A stretch of 64,000 nucleotides of DNA from Fictibacillus sp. FJAT-27399 (GCF_001510655.1 NZ_LMVC01000001.1:764576-828575), one strand, 5' to 3'. Positions 1-10,363 are shown, numbered from the stretch's first letter. A program made the numbers and translations. Notes: generated by a model not told the origin, from the sequence alone.

Positions 1-407
1 GCAGCTATGATTCTATCCTTGGGCTGACTTATGAAACCATGTTTGTGGCACCTCTTGCCCTCATCTATATCGTTTTTGCCCAGCAGAAGGGTACGGAAGC
101 CTTTGCGGCACAAAACAGCACAGTGACTTTGCTGCTGATGGGAGCGGGAATAGTAACTGCCATTCCTTTATTATGTTTTGCACAGGGCGCTAAACGGATT
201 TCTTTATCCATGATCGGATTTCTGCAATACATCGCACCGACCATCATGCTCATCCTTGGGGTCTTCCTCTATCATGAGGATTTTTCAAATACTCGTCTTT
301 TTTCTTTTATTTTAATTTGGATGGCTCTGGTTATCTTCTCAATTTCTAAAACAAGGTGGATGGCTCGCTTACAGCCTAAAAATAAGCATAAAACATACGG
401 TACTTGA
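1..407 (+). CDS. RarD/EamA-family permease, C-terminal part
   Basis: The frame is open from the window edge (first full codon at position 3) to a TAA at 405-407, so only the last ~135 residues are present. They form about four hydrophobic helices, with the pattern ETMFVAPLALIY near the start and a helix containing GFLQYIAPTIMLILG, which is typical of the second EamA repeat of RarD-like transporters. A basic cytoplasmic tail follows. RarD proteins are inner-membrane drug/metabolite-superfamily permeases of unclear substrate, and chloramphenicol sensitivity is the classical link. The family assignment rests on the helix pattern and the APTIM motif. No substrate can be inferred. No clear terminator follows. 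Confidence 0.75.
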   Translation, partial: SYDSILGLTYETMFVAPLALIYIVFAQQKGTEAFAAQNSTVTLLLMGAGIVTAIPLLCFAQGAKRISLSMIGFLQYIAPTIMLILGVFLYHEDFSNTRLFSFILIWMALVIFSISKTRWMARLQPKNKHKTYGT

Positions 408-460
408 GCATTTTTCGCCGTAATTCTCTACTTTTCGCCAATTTTTTTGAAAGTTAACTT

Positions 461-488
461 TTGACCTACGCCCATACTGTGCTAAAAT
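461..488 (+). promoter_or_regulatory. Candidate SigA promoter for odhAB
   Basis: TTGACC (461-466), a 16-bp spacer and TAAAAT (483-488) fit a vegetative promoter about 230 bp upstream of odhA. Just downstream, TGAAAACGTTTAAT (494-507) resembles a CcpA cre box but lacks the terminal CA. The 408-719 gap holds no gene I can support. The long leader shows no recognisable riboswitch. Confidence 0.4.
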
Positions 489-719
489 AACCATGAAAAC
501 GTTTAATAAAGAAGTTCAAATCTGCTTTCGCTTTATTGCAAAAGATTGAATTTACTGTGATTTGTAAAAGAATCGTTTTATTGTTGAGTATTCAGGGGAT
601 GTATTTCAATGATGATAGATTTGCTTTTGCTTTAAAAACAGGAACTTTGAGAACTTCTTGTCGTTCTCCTAATTAGTTGTTAAAAATTGATATTAAATCG
701 CAGCAGGGGGTATCAACCA

Positions 720-3602
720 ATGAGCACAAACCGTCCAAGCCAGGATTCACCATGGCAGGGATTTTACGGACCGAACCTTGGTTATGTCATTGAATTGTTC
801 GAACAGTATTCAGCTGATCCCAATTCAGTTGACGAGGAACTAAGAAAACAGTTTGAAGAGTGGGGTCCGCCACCATCTTCTGATGAAGCAAATCAAGATG
901 CAGGCACCAGCCTGTCTCAGCAAGCTCAATCCGGAGTTTCAGTCAGCAAGATTGTTGCCGCATCGAAGCTAGCCGAAAACATCCGTACCTACGGACATTT
1001 GGCAGCAGAAATTCATCCCCTTGAAGAAGTGTCAAAAGAAATTAAGTTGCTGAATCCATCCCATTATGGACTGAGCGAGGCGGACTTGAAAACGATTCCA
1101 GCCTCTTTAATTTGGACTGAAGCGCCAAGAGATGTTCAAAATGGATTGGAAGCGATTAAACGCCTAAAAGACATTTATACGAAATCAATGGCTTATGAGT
1201 TCAGCCATGTGCATGTTGAAGAAGAACATAACTGGCTAAATAACATGGTGGAATCTGGATTCATCTATCCTGAAATGACTGATGAAGAAAAGATTGCATT
1301 ATTACAGCGCCTGACTGAAGTGGAAGGCTTTGAAAAATTCCTTCATCGTACATTTGTCGGACAGAAACGTTTCTCCATCGAAGGTCTTGACATTCTAGTT
1401 CCAATGCTCGATGAGATGATCCATCAGAGCGTTAAAGGCGGAACAAGCAACGTGATGATCGGAATGGCACACCGTGGACGCCTGAATGTACTCGCTCATA
1501 CTTTAGGGAAACCTTACGAGAAAATTTTCGCTGAATTTCATCATTCGCCAAACAAGGAGCTGATTCCTTCTGAAGGTTCGAGAGGAATTAGTTTCGGCTG
1601 GACAGGTGACGTTAAATATCATCTTGGAGCAGACCGTTCCATTGAAGAAAACACAGCCAAAGCAACATTAACGCTGGCTAATAACCCATCCCACCTTGAG
1701 TTTGTTAATCCGGTAGTCGTCGGATACACTCGTGCAGCTCAAGAAGTGCGCACAGAACCTGGATATCCTAAACAGGATGTGAATAAATCATTCGCCATTT
1801 CAATCCATGGGGATGCGGCTTTCCCGGGTGAGGGAATTGTTGCTGAGACACTTAACCTCAGCCGATTGAAAGGTTATCAAACAGGTGGATCTGTTCATAT
1901 TATCGCGAATAATATGATTGGATTTACGACTGAAAGTTCTGATTCACGTTCAACCAGATATTCAAGTGACCTTGCTAAAGGTTTTGAAATTCCTATTGTC
2001 CATGTTAACGCGGATGATCCGATTGCTTGTATCGCTGCGATCACACTCGCTTATCAATACCGTATGCGTTTCCAAAAAGACTTCTTGATCGACTTGATCG
2101 GGTACCGCCGTTTTGGCCATAACGAAATGGACGATCCTGCAGTAACGCAGCCTGCAACCTACGAAAAGGTAAACAGCCATCCTACTGTTCGTGCGTTGTT
2201 TGCCAAACAGCTTGAATCTGAAGGAGTAATCAAAGAAGGCCAAGGCGATACAATGGATAACGACGTTCAGCAGAAACTTCAGGCTGAATATGAAAAAGTA
2301 AAAGGCATTTCTAAAGACCGAGAAGTGAAGGATGTAGAAGTCCCTGAAACGATTGTCAAGGGATTCCCTGCTCTAGATACATCTGTTGCGATAGATGAAC
2401 TAAAAGAAATCAATCAAGCTCTTCTAGAAAGACCTGAAGGCTTTACTGTCTACCCTAAACTCGAGCGGATTTTGGCGAGAAGAGCCAATGCCCTTGATGA
2501 AGGAAGCAAAGTTGACTGGGCACTTGCTGAAACACTTGCTTTTGCAACCATCTTAAGTGACGGTACGCCGATCCGTATTACCGGACAAGATGTTGAGCGT
2601 GGAACATTCGCTCAAAGACATCTGGTTCTGCATGACAGCCAAAGCGGAAAACTATTTTCACCGCTTCATCAGATTCCGCAGGCAAAAGCAGCATTCGGCA
2701 TCCATAACAGCCCGCTCTCTGAAGCATCTGTCGTCGGTTTTGAATATGGATACAATGTTTTCGCACCTGAAACTCTTGTTCTTTGGGAAGCACAATATGG
2801 AGACTTTGCAAATGCAGCACAAGTCATCTTCGACCAATTTATTTCTGCCGGACGAGCAAAATGGGGTCAGAAATCAGGTCTGGTTATGCTTCTTCCACAC
2901 GGATATGAAGGTCAAGGCCCTGAACATTCAAGCGGCCGAATCGAACGGTTCCTTCAACTCGCTGCGGAAAATAACTGGACAGTGGCTAACTTATCAAGCG
3001 CTGCACAGTACTTCCATATCCTAAGACGCCAGGCCGCAATTCTGGATAAGGAAGAAGTTCGCCCGCTCGTCATCATGACGCCTAAGAGCCTCCTAAGAAA
3101 TCCAAGAACATCTTCAGCAGGAAGCCTGCTTGGAGAAGGTCAATTCAAACCGGTTCTTGAGCAAGAGGGGCTTGGAAAAAATGCGGAACAAGTAAAGCGC
3201 GTCGTTCTTTGCACAGGTAAAGTTGCTATTGATTTAGCGGCTGAAGCTGAAGGTAAAGCTGAGGAATTGAATCACCTTCATATCCTTCGCGTGGAACAGC
3301 TGTATCCTTTCCCTAAAAACGAGGTTAAAGAGATTCTTGAGCGCTACCCTCATTTAGAGGAGGTCGCATGGGTTCAAGAAGAGCCGAAAAATATGGGATC
3401 ATGGGCATATATCGAATCCAAGCTGCGTGCTGCCGCTCCAGAAAGCGCAAGCGTAAAATATATTGGACGTCCAGACCGATCCAGTCCGTCAGGCGGAGAC
3501 CCTGATATTCATAAAAAAGAACAAGAGCGTATTGTATCTGTCGCTCTAAGAGCAGACCAAACCAAAACGATAACTTCAGAGGGAGGCAATGAACGTGATT
3601 GA
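720..3602 (+). CDS. odhA: 2-oxoglutarate dehydrogenase E1 component
   Basis: This is the thiamine-diphosphate E1 subunit of the 2-oxoglutarate dehydrogenase complex (TCA cycle), which decarboxylates 2-oxoglutarate and passes the succinyl group to OdhB. The N-terminus ([19 protein letters not shown]) is the E2/E3-binding segment. [10 protein letters not shown] lies near residue 250, GDAAFPGEG near 364 begins the ThDP/Mg2+ motif, and the transketolase-like pyrimidine domain with [14 protein letters not shown] follows. The 960 aa length fits Bacillus OdhA (~944). I use the ATG at 720, preceded by AGGGGG at 705-710, rather than the in-frame TTG at 687, which has no ribosome site. The gene overlaps odhB, giving the usual odhAB operon. 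Confidence 0.97.
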   Translation: MSTNRPSQDSPWQGFYGPNLGYVIELFEQYSADPNSVDEELRKQFEEWGPPPSSDEANQDAGTSLSQQAQSGVSVSKIVAASKLAENIRTYGHLAAEIHPLEEVSKEIKLLNPSHYGLSEADLKTIPASLIWTEAPRDVQNGLEAIKRLKDIYTKSMAYEFSHVHVEEEHNWLNNMVESGFIYPEMTDEEKIALLQRLTEVEGFEKFLHRTFVGQKRFSIEGLDILVPMLDEMIHQSVKGGTSNVMIGMAHRGRLNVLAHTLGKPYEKIFAEFHHSPNKELIPSEGSRGISFGWTGDVKYHLGADRSIEENTAKATLTLANNPSHLEFVNPVVVGYTRAAQEVRTEPGYPKQDVNKSFAISIHGDAAFPGEGIVAETLNLSRLKGYQTGGSVHIIANNMIGFTTESSDSRSTRYSSDLAKGFEIPIVHVNADDPIACIAAITLAYQYRMRFQKDFLIDLIGYRRFGHNEMDDPAVTQPATYEKVNSHPTVRALFAKQLESEGVIKEGQGDTMDNDVQQKLQAEYEKVKGISKDREVKDVEVPETIVKGFPALDTSVAIDELKEINQALLERPEGFTVYPKLERILARRANALDEGSKVDWALAETLAFATILSDGTPIRITGQDVERGTFAQRHLVLHDSQSGKLFSPLHQIPQAKAAFGIHNSPLSEASVVGFEYGYNVFAPETLVLWEAQYGDFANAAQVIFDQFISAGRAKWGQKSGLVMLLPHGYEGQGPEHSSGRIERFLQLAAENNWTVANLSSAAQYFHILRRQAAILDKEEVRPLVIMTPKSLLRNPRTSSAGSLLGEGQFKPVLEQEGLGKNAEQVKRVVLCTGKVAIDLAAEAEGKAEELNHLHILRVEQLYPFPKNEVKEILERYPHLEEVAWVQEEPKNMGSWAYIESKLRAAAPESASVKYIGRPDRSSPSGGDPDIHKKEQERIVSVALRADQTKTITSEGGNERD

Positions 3603-4878
3603 AATTAAAGTACCAGAACTAGCAGAATCCATCTCCGAGGGCACGATCGCCCAATGGCTAAAAAATGTAGGTGACAACGTTAAAAAAGGCGATAACATTG
3701 TCGAACTTGAAACGGATAAAGTCAACATTGAAATCAGCGCGGACTATGATGGCATTATTCAAGAAGTTCTTCGTGAAGAAGGCGATACGGTAGAAGTTGG
3801 CGATGTTATCGCTGTACTTAAAGAAACAGGGGATGCATCAAGTGAAGCTCCAGCTGCTTCTGAAAACAAACAAGAAACTGTACAGCCAGTTGCTGAAGCT
3901 CCGGCAGCTGCACAAAACAAGCAGCCTGAAGAAGTAAAAGAAACAGAGCAAAGAAAAGAAACAGACCGTCCATTAGCTTCACCTGCAGCACGCAAGCTTG
4001 CTCGTGAACTTGGAATTGATCTTTCAAAAGTGGAAGCACGCGATCCTCTTGGACGAGTACGCCCTGAGGATGTAAAAGCAGCTTCTGAAAAACCGGCAAG
4101 CCAGCCTGAACAAAAGGCACCAAAAGCTCCGGAGAAAAAAGCATCCAATGCTCCAAAAACGGCTGACGTGTCTGGGAAACCCGTTGAACGCATCAAACTT
4201 TCCCGCCGCCGCCAAACGATTGCAAAACGCCTCGTTGAAGTACAGCAAACAGCAGCGATGCTTACAACCTTCAACGAAGTGGACATGACGGCGATCAACG
4301 ATATCCGCAAACGAAGAAAAGATGCTTTCTTGCAGCAGAATGACGTGAAACTCGGATACATGTCTTTCTTTACAAAAGCAGTTGTAGGTGCTTTAAAACA
4401 ATTCCCTCTTCTCAATGCTGAGATTCAAGGTGATGAAGTACTTCTTAAGAAGTTCTATGACATCGGAATTGCAGTAGGAGCTGAGGAAGGACTAGTTGTC
4501 CCTGTTGTAAGAGATGCTGACAAGCTTAGCTTTGCTGGTATCGAAAAAGAAATCCTCTCTCTTGGTAAAAAAGCGCGAGACAACAAACTTACACTTTCTG
4601 AGCTGCAAGGCGGTACGTTCACGATTACGAACGGAGGAATTTTTGGTTCCTTAATGTCTACACCGATCCTAAATGCTCCTCAAGTTGGGATTCTGGGAAT
4701 GCACGGCATCAAGATGCGTCCTATTGCTATTGATGCAGAAAGAATGGAAAATCGTCCGATGATGTACATTGCACTTTCATATGACCACCGTATCGTTGAC
4801 GGACGTGAAGCAGTAAGCTTCCTTGCGAAGGTTAAAGAAATGCTGGAGGATCCAGAGTCATTATTATTACAAGGTTAA
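3595..4878 (+). CDS. odhB: Dihydrolipoyl succinyltransferase E2 component
   Basis: E2 core of the 2-oxoglutarate dehydrogenase complex. It takes the succinyl group on a lipoyl-lysine and transfers it to CoA. The biotinyl/lipoyl domain (residues ~1-75) contains ETDKVNIEI with the lipoylated Lys near 42. An Ala/Pro/Glu-rich linker, a peripheral-subunit-binding domain ([20 protein letters not shown]) and the catalytic acyltransferase domain ending in [13 protein letters not shown] (catalytic His near 397) follow. GTG 3595 is chosen because GGGAGG (3581-3586) sits 8 nt upstream, whereas ATG 3589 would leave only 2 nt. The start lies inside the end of odhA (8-nt overlap), implying translational coupling. 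A terminator follows directly. Confidence 0.96.
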   Translation: MIEIKVPELAESISEGTIAQWLKNVGDNVKKGDNIVELETDKVNIEISADYDGIIQEVLREEGDTVEVGDVIAVLKETGDASSEAPAASENKQETVQPVAEAPAAAQNKQPEEVKETEQRKETDRPLASPAARKLARELGIDLSKVEARDPLGRVRPEDVKAASEKPASQPEQKAPKAPEKKASNAPKTADVSGKPVERIKLSRRRQTIAKRLVEVQQTAAMLTTFNEVDMTAINDIRKRRKDAFLQQNDVKLGYMSFFTKAVVGALKQFPLLNAEIQGDEVLLKKFYDIGIAVGAEEGLVVPVVRDADKLSFAGIEKEILSLGKKARDNKLTLSELQGGTFTITNGGIFGSLMSTPILNAPQVGILGMHGIKMRPIAIDAERMENRPMMYIALSYDHRIVDGREAVSFLAKVKEMLEDPESLLLQG

Positions 4879-4887
4879 ATAATTTGA

Positions 4888-4915
4888 AGCCAGGGGCCGA
4901 ATCCCTGGCTTTTTT
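4888..4915 (+). terminator. odhAB terminator
   Basis: AGCCAGGG (4888-4895) pairs with CCCTGGCT (4903-4910) across a 7-nt loop and is followed by a T-run, just after the odhB stop. Confidence 0.9.
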
Positions 4916-5010
4916 GTGTTAAATATGTTGGGCGGCATGTAGGCAAATGGGATATTTCCCTTTAAAATAAAGAGTAGAAAGACTAATTGAGAAAAGAAAG
5001 GGCTGAGAAA

Positions 5011-5256
5011 ATGGGGATGCCATTAGAATTGAATACTATGATTGTTACAAAGAACAAAGAAATCCGTTTGGAGTCGTCCAATTTTTATAAGCTAATTAAA
5101 GAAGGCTATCGGCTATATCCTATCGATATCCCCCTGGAGATTCGAAAAACAAAGGAATCAAAGCCTGTGGCTATCGCTAAAATTTGTGAACTAAAATGGA
5201 AAGACGGAGATACAGAAATCACATATGAATTAATCGATCTAAATACTGTAAATTAA
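5011..5256 (+). CDS. Small uncharacterised protein (DUF2584-like)
   Basis: An 81-aa soluble protein starting MGMPLELNTMIVTKNKEI, rich in charged residues and predicted beta-strands, with no signal or membrane segment. The N-terminal pattern matches my memory of the Bacillaceae DUF2584 family, whose function is unknown. The ATG at 5011 is chosen because AAAGGG lies ~9 nt upstream. The in-frame TTG at 4987 has no ribosome site. It sits alone between the odhAB terminator and the Mur-ligase gene. The family name is from recall and should be treated as tentative. That it is a gene is well supported by its ribosome site and codon composition. Confidence 0.75.
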   Translation: MGMPLELNTMIVTKNKEIRLESSNFYKLIKEGYRLYPIDIPLEIRKTKESKPVAIAKICELKWKDGDTEITYELIDLNTVN

Positions 5257-5366
5257 TTCCACACATTATTATCGAAATTTGTCGAAACGAAGTACGATAA
5301 ACAGCATTGTCCAGCGAAATGATATGTGTACAGCTCAATTTAGTTGAAAAAGGGGCGCACGCAGTC

Positions 5367-6833
5367 ATGTTAATGGACGAACTATTAAAAGGGATTAAAT
5401 TTGCACAACCTGAAAGCCATGACCCATCAATGCTGATTCAAGGGATTCAATTCAATTCCCGCAAAATCAGGCCGGGGGATTTATTTGTAGCTATTAACGG
5501 GTTTAGCGCCGATGGGCATCGCTATATTAATCAAGCGATTGCCAATGGGGCAGCCGCGGTGGTCGGAGAACAAAATGTATATGGGTTAAACGTCCCTTAT
5601 TATCAGACCTCCGACTCAAGGAAGGCATTGGCGAGGCTGGCAAGCAACTTTTATGGCCACCCATCTAAAAACCATATAATGATCGGAATAACTGGAACGA
5701 ACGGAAAGACGACAACAGCTTATTTATTAAAACATATCATTGAACAGTCAGGCATAACATGCTCAATGATCGGCACAGTAAACAACATGATAAATAATCA
5801 GGCCATACAGTCCAAAAATACCACTCCAGATCCTCTTGAATTACAGTCACTTCTTGCAGAAAGCCGTGACGAAGTCGTCATTATGGAAGTTTCTTCACAC
5901 GGAATTGAGCAGCAGCGGGTGGAAGGAATATTATTTGATTATACTCTTTTCACAAATTTGGGAAATGATCATCTTGATTATCACGAAAGCCTGGAAGCTT
6001 ATTTTAATGTGAAAGCTCGACTGTTCAAACGAATGAAGAGCCAAGGAACAGCAATTATTGCTTCACATAATGAATGGGGAAAGAAGCTGCAGAAAAGGTT
6101 GTCCGAATCAGGGCATAATGTGCTTACATTCGGCAAACAGAGCGAGGACGAGATGCAGCTCTTGAACGTATGTACTGAGTATTTTCCAACCATTAAAGTC
6201 AGACTGGGTGATACAACAGATTTTCTCCAGATTCCTTTGCCTGGTATGCATAATGTATGGAACACTCTAGGGGCGCTGTTAACTGTACAAAAAATGGGAA
6301 TTTCTTTAAAGAAAGCTGCCTCCTACCTATCGTCGTTTAATGGAGTGCCAGGACGTTTTGAAACATTCAGCCATCCTGCGGGAGCGACCTTCATTGTTGA
6401 TTATGCCCATACGGAAGACGCCATTGAATACTGTTACCAGACGGCCGAACGTGAAAATGCCGAACGGATCATTCATATTCTTGGGTTTAGAGGCAAAAGG
6501 GATCTTTCCAAGAGAAGAGATATTGTTGCGCTTTGTTCAGATGTCTGCTCACAATTGATTTTAACTTTTGATGATCTAAATGGTGTTCCCTCAGACCGGA
6601 TGGTGGAAGAACTGCAAGAATTGAACGAAGATTTTGCGGACGGAAGTGCCGAGATCATACCTGACAGAACAAAGGCGATTCAGCACGCCTGGGAAAAAGC
6701 TGAAAACGGCGACTGGGTTTTCATTACAGGTAAAGGTCAGGAAACCTACAAACAATCCTTTAAATTGCCAGCTTCCACAGATATACAGACCATTCAATTC
6801 TTGAAAACGTCAAAAGATATGGTTACCAGTTAA
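5367..6833 (+). CDS. MurE-like Mur ligase paralogue with altered amino-acid motif
   Basis: A 488-aa ATP-dependent amide ligase of the Mur superfamily, closest in layout to MurE (UDP-MurNAc-L-Ala-D-Glu: amino acid ligase). The N-terminal MurE-type domain has FNSRKIRPGDLFVAI. The central ATPase has the P-loop GITGTNGKTTT near residue 107, EVSSHG and the TNLGNDHLDYH segment. The C-terminal domain has VDYAHTEDAIEYC and ends with FITGKGQETYK. At the place where diaminopimelate-adding MurE has DNPR, this protein reads DDLN (near 402), so the arginine that contacts the added amino acid is missing. It is not in a dcw cluster and has its own terminator. It may be a paralogue with another substrate or a diverged MurE. 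The ATG at 5367 (AGGGG upstream) gives the normal family length. Confidence 0.85.
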   Translation: MLMDELLKGIKFAQPESHDPSMLIQGIQFNSRKIRPGDLFVAINGFSADGHRYINQAIANGAAAVVGEQNVYGLNVPYYQTSDSRKALARLASNFYGHPSKNHIMIGITGTNGKTTTAYLLKHIIEQSGITCSMIGTVNNMINNQAIQSKNTTPDPLELQSLLAESRDEVVIMEVSSHGIEQQRVEGILFDYTLFTNLGNDHLDYHESLEAYFNVKARLFKRMKSQGTAIIASHNEWGKKLQKRLSESGHNVLTFGKQSEDEMQLLNVCTEYFPTIKVRLGDTTDFLQIPLPGMHNVWNTLGALLTVQKMGISLKKAASYLSSFNGVPGRFETFSHPAGATFIVDYAHTEDAIEYCYQTAERENAERIIHILGFRGKRDLSKRRDIVALCSDVCSQLILTFDDLNGVPSDRMVEELQELNEDFADGSAEIIPDRTKAIQHAWEKAENGDWVFITGKGQETYKQSFKLPASTDIQTIQFLKTSKDMVTS

Positions 6834-6862
6834 AACGCCTCTGAACATCAGGGGCGTTTTTT
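6832..6862 (+). terminator. Terminator after the Mur-ligase gene
   Basis: ACGCCTCTGA (6835-6844) pairs with TCAGGGGCGT (6848-6857) with one wobble and a 3-nt loop, followed by T6. The flanking A-run means it could also serve the converging dctB gene. Confidence 0.85.
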
Positions 6863-6882
6863 ATTTATGTTTAACGCTCATA

Positions 6883-7953
6883 CTATCGGAATAATTGTTT
6901 TTCATATTTTCTTTGGATGTTTCTTATTTCGGAGATCAATTTTCTTCCTGCTATTGGTTCATATTGTTTATAGATAGGATTCAACTTTTCAATCCATTCT
7001 ATTTTTTCCTTTGATGTCAGTTCGTGGATTTGAATACTTGATTCTTTTTTTATCAGATTCAGCTGCTCTTTATTCATGGATCGATAGTGGTCCTGGTTCC
7101 ACTTGACCGTTTCATTTATGGAATCTTGTATGATCAGCCTGACCTTTGCAGGAAGGCTGTGCCAATAATCCTCATTTATTAATATGGCATACCCTAAAAA
7201 TCCATGGTTGCTGATCGTCATGTAATCTTGAACTCGGTAGTATTTTTTTGAATAGATGTTAGAGATCGTATTTTCTTCCCCACTAACATTACCGGATTCC
7301 AAATTTCTATAGGTTTCATTAAAATCCATCGGTTTACTCTGGCCGCCAAGAAGCTCAAACTGTTTTTTCAGTACATTGCTGGACATAATACGGAACTTTT
7401 CACCCTTAAAATCATTTGGTTGAATAACCGCATGGCTTTTATTGGTGATTTGCTTTAAACCGTTCACCCAAAAACCAAGGCCTTTTATTTTTTGGCTGTA
7501 AAGAGATGCAAGCAATGATTTCCCTATGTCTCCGTTCAGCCCATCATTGATCGCTGTTTCTGTAGGAAAAGCAAACGGCAAATCAAGAACCTGCCATTTT
7601 GATGAAACACCTCCCAGTTTTGATGTAGCAGGGGCTATCATTTGTACCCTGCCGTCCTTCAATGCCTCCAATTCCTCTTTATCGGAATACAGACTGCCGT
7701 TTGGAAATACCTCCACCTTCACTCTGTGATTGGATTTTTGATCCACCAGATCAGCAAATTTTAGCGCCGCCAATCCTTTAGGTGTGTTCTCTGCAACCAC
7801 ATGGCTGAATTTGATCACAATCTGTTTTCGAATGCCAGATTGTTCATCATCAAAAGCCAGGTCTTGTTCTTTGCTATTAAAATGAAACCCTATATAAAAA
7901 GAAAGCAATAAGCCTGTGACGAGAAAAATTAAAATTCCGATGATTTGCTTCAT
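6883..7953 (-). CDS. dctB: TRAP-type dicarboxylate-binding protein (DctB co-sensor)
   Basis: A 356-aa DctP-family solute-binding protein. The N-terminal hydrophobic stretch (residues ~4-26) has no lipobox Cys, so it is probably a membrane anchor. The binding fold then contains IKFSHVVAENTPKG, VEVFPNGSLY, LDLPFAF and KFRIMSSNV, with the conserved TRAP arginine. No TRAP permease genes are nearby. It is divergent from a DctS/DctR two-component pair and the DctA permease gene. In B. subtilis the homologous DctB (YdbE) acts as an extracellular co-sensor for DctS rather than as a TRAP transporter part, and the same role is inferred here. Ribosome site AGAGGCTG lies just upstream of the ATG. Confidence 0.88.
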   Translation of the reverse strand: MKQIIGILIFLVTGLLLSFYIGFHFNSKEQDLAFDDEQSGIRKQIVIKFSHVVAENTPKGLAALKFADLVDQKSNHRVKVEVFPNGSLYSDKEELEALKDGRVQMIAPATSKLGGVSSKWQVLDLPFAFPTETAINDGLNGDIGKSLLASLYSQKIKGLGFWVNGLKQITNKSHAVIQPNDFKGEKFRIMSSNVLKKQFELLGGQSKPMDFNETYRNLESGNVSGEENTISNIYSKKYYRVQDYMTISNHGFLGYAILINEDYWHSLPAKVRLIIQDSINETVKWNQDHYRSMNKEQLNLIKKESSIQIHELTSKEKIEWIEKLNPIYKQYEPIAGRKLISEIRNIQRKYEKQLFR

Positions 7954-8053
7954 GTTCAGCCTCTTTTGTACTCTTTTTCTATTAAGTCTAGCATAACTTA
8001 AAAACCATGTTACAATATTACACAGAATTCACTGGAAGGAATGGCTTGGCCAT

Positions 8054-9652
8054 ATGAAATTTTTAAGATTACCCATCCGCTGGAAAATCATCATTTTATC
8101 GTTCGGAATTGTTCTTTTTTCCCTTTTGATCGGAGGCATTATCATAATAGGTAAAATTGTCGATATGAGGGAAGAGGAACTTGGCAAACGTGCAATGATT
8201 ACTGCCCGGACAGTGGCTCAGCTTCCTGAAGTACAGAAGAAGATCCAAAAGAAAGATGGAGCTGCGGTCATCAATCCCATTGTGGAAAAAATAAGAGTGA
8301 TAAATAGTACAGATTACATCGTCGTTTTAAACATGGATCATGTCAGATACTCTCATCCTGTATATAGACTTATTGGAACAAGATCAGAAGGCAAAGATGA
8401 AGAACCGGCGTTTGCAGACCATACCTACATATCAAAAGCAAAAGGAGAGCTGGGAGTTGCTGTACGTGCTTTTATGCCTGTTAAAAATGAACAGCTTGAA
8501 CAAGTTGGTGTCATTATCGTTGGAAACATACTTCCGGGTTATCTTGAAATCCTGCAAAGCTTGAAAGCACAGGCCGCTCTTATAATAATATTAACCCTGT
8601 TCTTCGGCCTGCTTGGTTCCTGGATGCTGGCAAGGCACATTAAACAGCAGATGTTTGAGCTTGAGCCGCATGAAATTGTGCGTATGTATGAAGAAAGTAC
8701 AGCCGCTTTTCATGCTATGCATGAAGGAGTAATTGCTGTAGATGTAAAAGAGAACATCACCATATTCAATGAAAAAGCAAAATCTATATTTCGAGTGGAA
8801 GGGAGTCTGATCGGCAAATCGATACGCGAGGTGATCCCGGATACCAGGCTTCCTGAAATTATTGAGTTTGGAAAACCCGTGTACAACCAAGAGATTAATG
8901 TGAGCGGCAAAATCATTATGAGCAATCGAATTCCGATAAAAGTCAATCATTCCGTCATCGGAGCTGTAGCGATCTTTCAGGACCGGACAGAGGTTGCAAA
9001 AATGGCGGAAGAACTAACGGGGGTAAAGGCATTCGTAGAGGCACTCCGTATTCAAAATCACGAGCATTTGAACAAGCTTCATACGATAGCCGGACTCATC
9101 CAGCTGGAAAAGCGTGAACGAGCGCTTCAGTATGTTTTTGATATATCGGAGCAACAGGAGAATCTGACGAGATTCGTTACAAAAAATATTAAAAACGACA
9201 GTATTGCAGGTCTTCTCTTAAGCAAAGTAAGCAGGGGAAAAGAATTGAAAATCGACGTCTCGATCGACAGCCAGAGCCATTTGGAAGAACTTCCTTACCT
9301 GCTCAATGAACACGATTTTGTAATGATCCTCGGGAATCTCGTAGAAAATTCCATTCATGCCTTAAATGACTCAAATACTCCTGAACAACAAATTGATATC
9401 AGTATTGAACAAGACAATGAAATTTGTGCTGTCCTGGTCGAAGACAATGGCCCAGGAATCCCTGAACACCTGATGCCTTACATTTTTGACAAAGGAGTCA
9501 CTACGAAAGGTGAAAAAGGACTGGGACTTGGTTTATTTTTAGTTAAAGAGATTATAGATAAGGGAAAAGGGGACATTAACCTATCTTCCTATCCAAATGG
9601 AGGGACGAGTTTTTACATCACGTTCCCAATGAACGGGAGGAGACAGTCATGA
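8054..9652 (+). CDS. dctS: C4-dicarboxylate sensor histidine kinase
   Basis: A 532-aa CitA/DcuS-type membrane kinase. TM1 (~12-34), an extracytoplasmic PAS-like sensing domain (to ~170), TM2 (~176-196), a cytoplasmic PAS domain (AFHAMHEGVIAVD onward), then a DcuS-type dimerisation segment with the phospho-accepting His in RIQNHEHLNKLH (~335), and an HATPase with LVENSIHAL and DNGPGIP. It should respond to succinate, fumarate or malate together with DctB and phosphorylate DctR. The stop codon overlaps the dctR start by 4 nt, so the two are coupled. The ribosome site upstream of ATG 8054 is weak. An earlier ATG at 8041 is out of frame. Confidence 0.93.
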   Translation: MKFLRLPIRWKIIILSFGIVLFSLLIGGIIIIGKIVDMREEELGKRAMITARTVAQLPEVQKKIQKKDGAAVINPIVEKIRVINSTDYIVVLNMDHVRYSHPVYRLIGTRSEGKDEEPAFADHTYISKAKGELGVAVRAFMPVKNEQLEQVGVIIVGNILPGYLEILQSLKAQAALIIILTLFFGLLGSWMLARHIKQQMFELEPHEIVRMYEESTAAFHAMHEGVIAVDVKENITIFNEKAKSIFRVEGSLIGKSIREVIPDTRLPEIIEFGKPVYNQEINVSGKIIMSNRIPIKVNHSVIGAVAIFQDRTEVAKMAEELTGVKAFVEALRIQNHEHLNKLHTIAGLIQLEKRERALQYVFDISEQQENLTRFVTKNIKNDSIAGLLLSKVSRGKELKIDVSIDSQSHLEELPYLLNEHDFVMILGNLVENSIHALNDSNTPEQQIDISIEQDNEICAVLVEDNGPGIPEHLMPYIFDKGVTTKGEKGLGLGLFLVKEIIDKGKGDINLSSYPNGGTSFYITFPMNGRRQS

Positions 9653-10347
9653 AAAGAAAAAAGATTTCTGTTGTTTTAATCGAAGACGATCCGATGGTGC
9701 AGGAAGTCAATAAAGCATTTATTGAAAAAGTCAGCGGTTTTGAAGTGACCGGCAGTGCTGCTAACGGAGTGGAGGGTGTAAAAAAAATTCAGGAACTACA
9801 GCCGGACCTTGTCATTCTTGATATCTTCATGCCCAAACAAGACGGTCTCGAAACACTTTATCAAATACGGAAAAATAAAGAGAAAGTAGATGTTATTATT
9901 ATATCTGCAGCCAAGGATAGGGACACGATACAGACGATGCTTCAACAGGGTGCGATGGATTATATCATCAAACCGTTTAAGTTTGCTAGAATTAAGCAAG
10001 CTTTGGAAAGATATAAAGACTATTACACACAATTTTGTCCGGACGGTGAAATGTCTCAAAAAGAAGTGGATACTGTATTATCAGGTATACATAATGAACA
10101 TCAAAATCAAGAACAAAAAGGGATTCCTAAAGGGTTGAATCAACTCACCCTGAAACAGATCATCACCTATCTACAAGAGCAATCGTATGGTAAATCTTCC
10201 GAAGAAGTAGCTGAAGGGGTCGGGATTGCCCGTGTGACAGCCAGAAGATATCTTGAGTATTTAGAAAAAAGAGGGGAAATCATACTGGATATGCAGTATG
10301 GAGGGGTGGGGAGACCGGTTAATCGATATCTCATGAAGAACTTCTAA
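9649..10347 (+). CDS. dctR: C4-dicarboxylate response regulator
   Basis: A 232-aa CitB/DcuR-type regulator: receiver domain (residues ~1-125) with the acidic pair in IEDDPMV and the phospho-Asp in VILDIFMPKQDG (~57), then a linker and a C-terminal helix-turn-helix (GIARVTARRYLEYLEKRG, ~185-205) typical of this family. It is translated from an ATG overlapping dctS. It probably activates dctA, 140 bp downstream, where tandem 9-bp repeats lie in the intergenic region. The B. subtilis counterpart is DctR (YdbG). Confidence 0.93.
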   Translation: MKRKKISVVLIEDDPMVQEVNKAFIEKVSGFEVTGSAANGVEGVKKIQELQPDLVILDIFMPKQDGLETLYQIRKNKEKVDVIIISAAKDRDTIQTMLQQGAMDYIIKPFKFARIKQALERYKDYYTQFCPDGEMSQKEVDTVLSGIHNEHQNQEQKGIPKGLNQLTLKQIITYLQEQSYGKSSEEVAEGVGIARVTARRYLEYLEKRGEIILDMQYGGVGRPVNRYLMKNF

Positions 10348-10363
10348 GGTTATCTGGCTAACG

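Noticed and set aside
2557-3024. 155-codon plus-strand frame inside odhA
   Set aside because: It is a +1 shadow of a conserved enzyme with no ribosome site or family resemblance.
3759-4415. 218-codon minus-strand frame inside odhB
   Set aside because: Antisense to a well-conserved enzyme gene; Ser/Ala/Arg-rich composition is a product of the opposite-strand codon bias.
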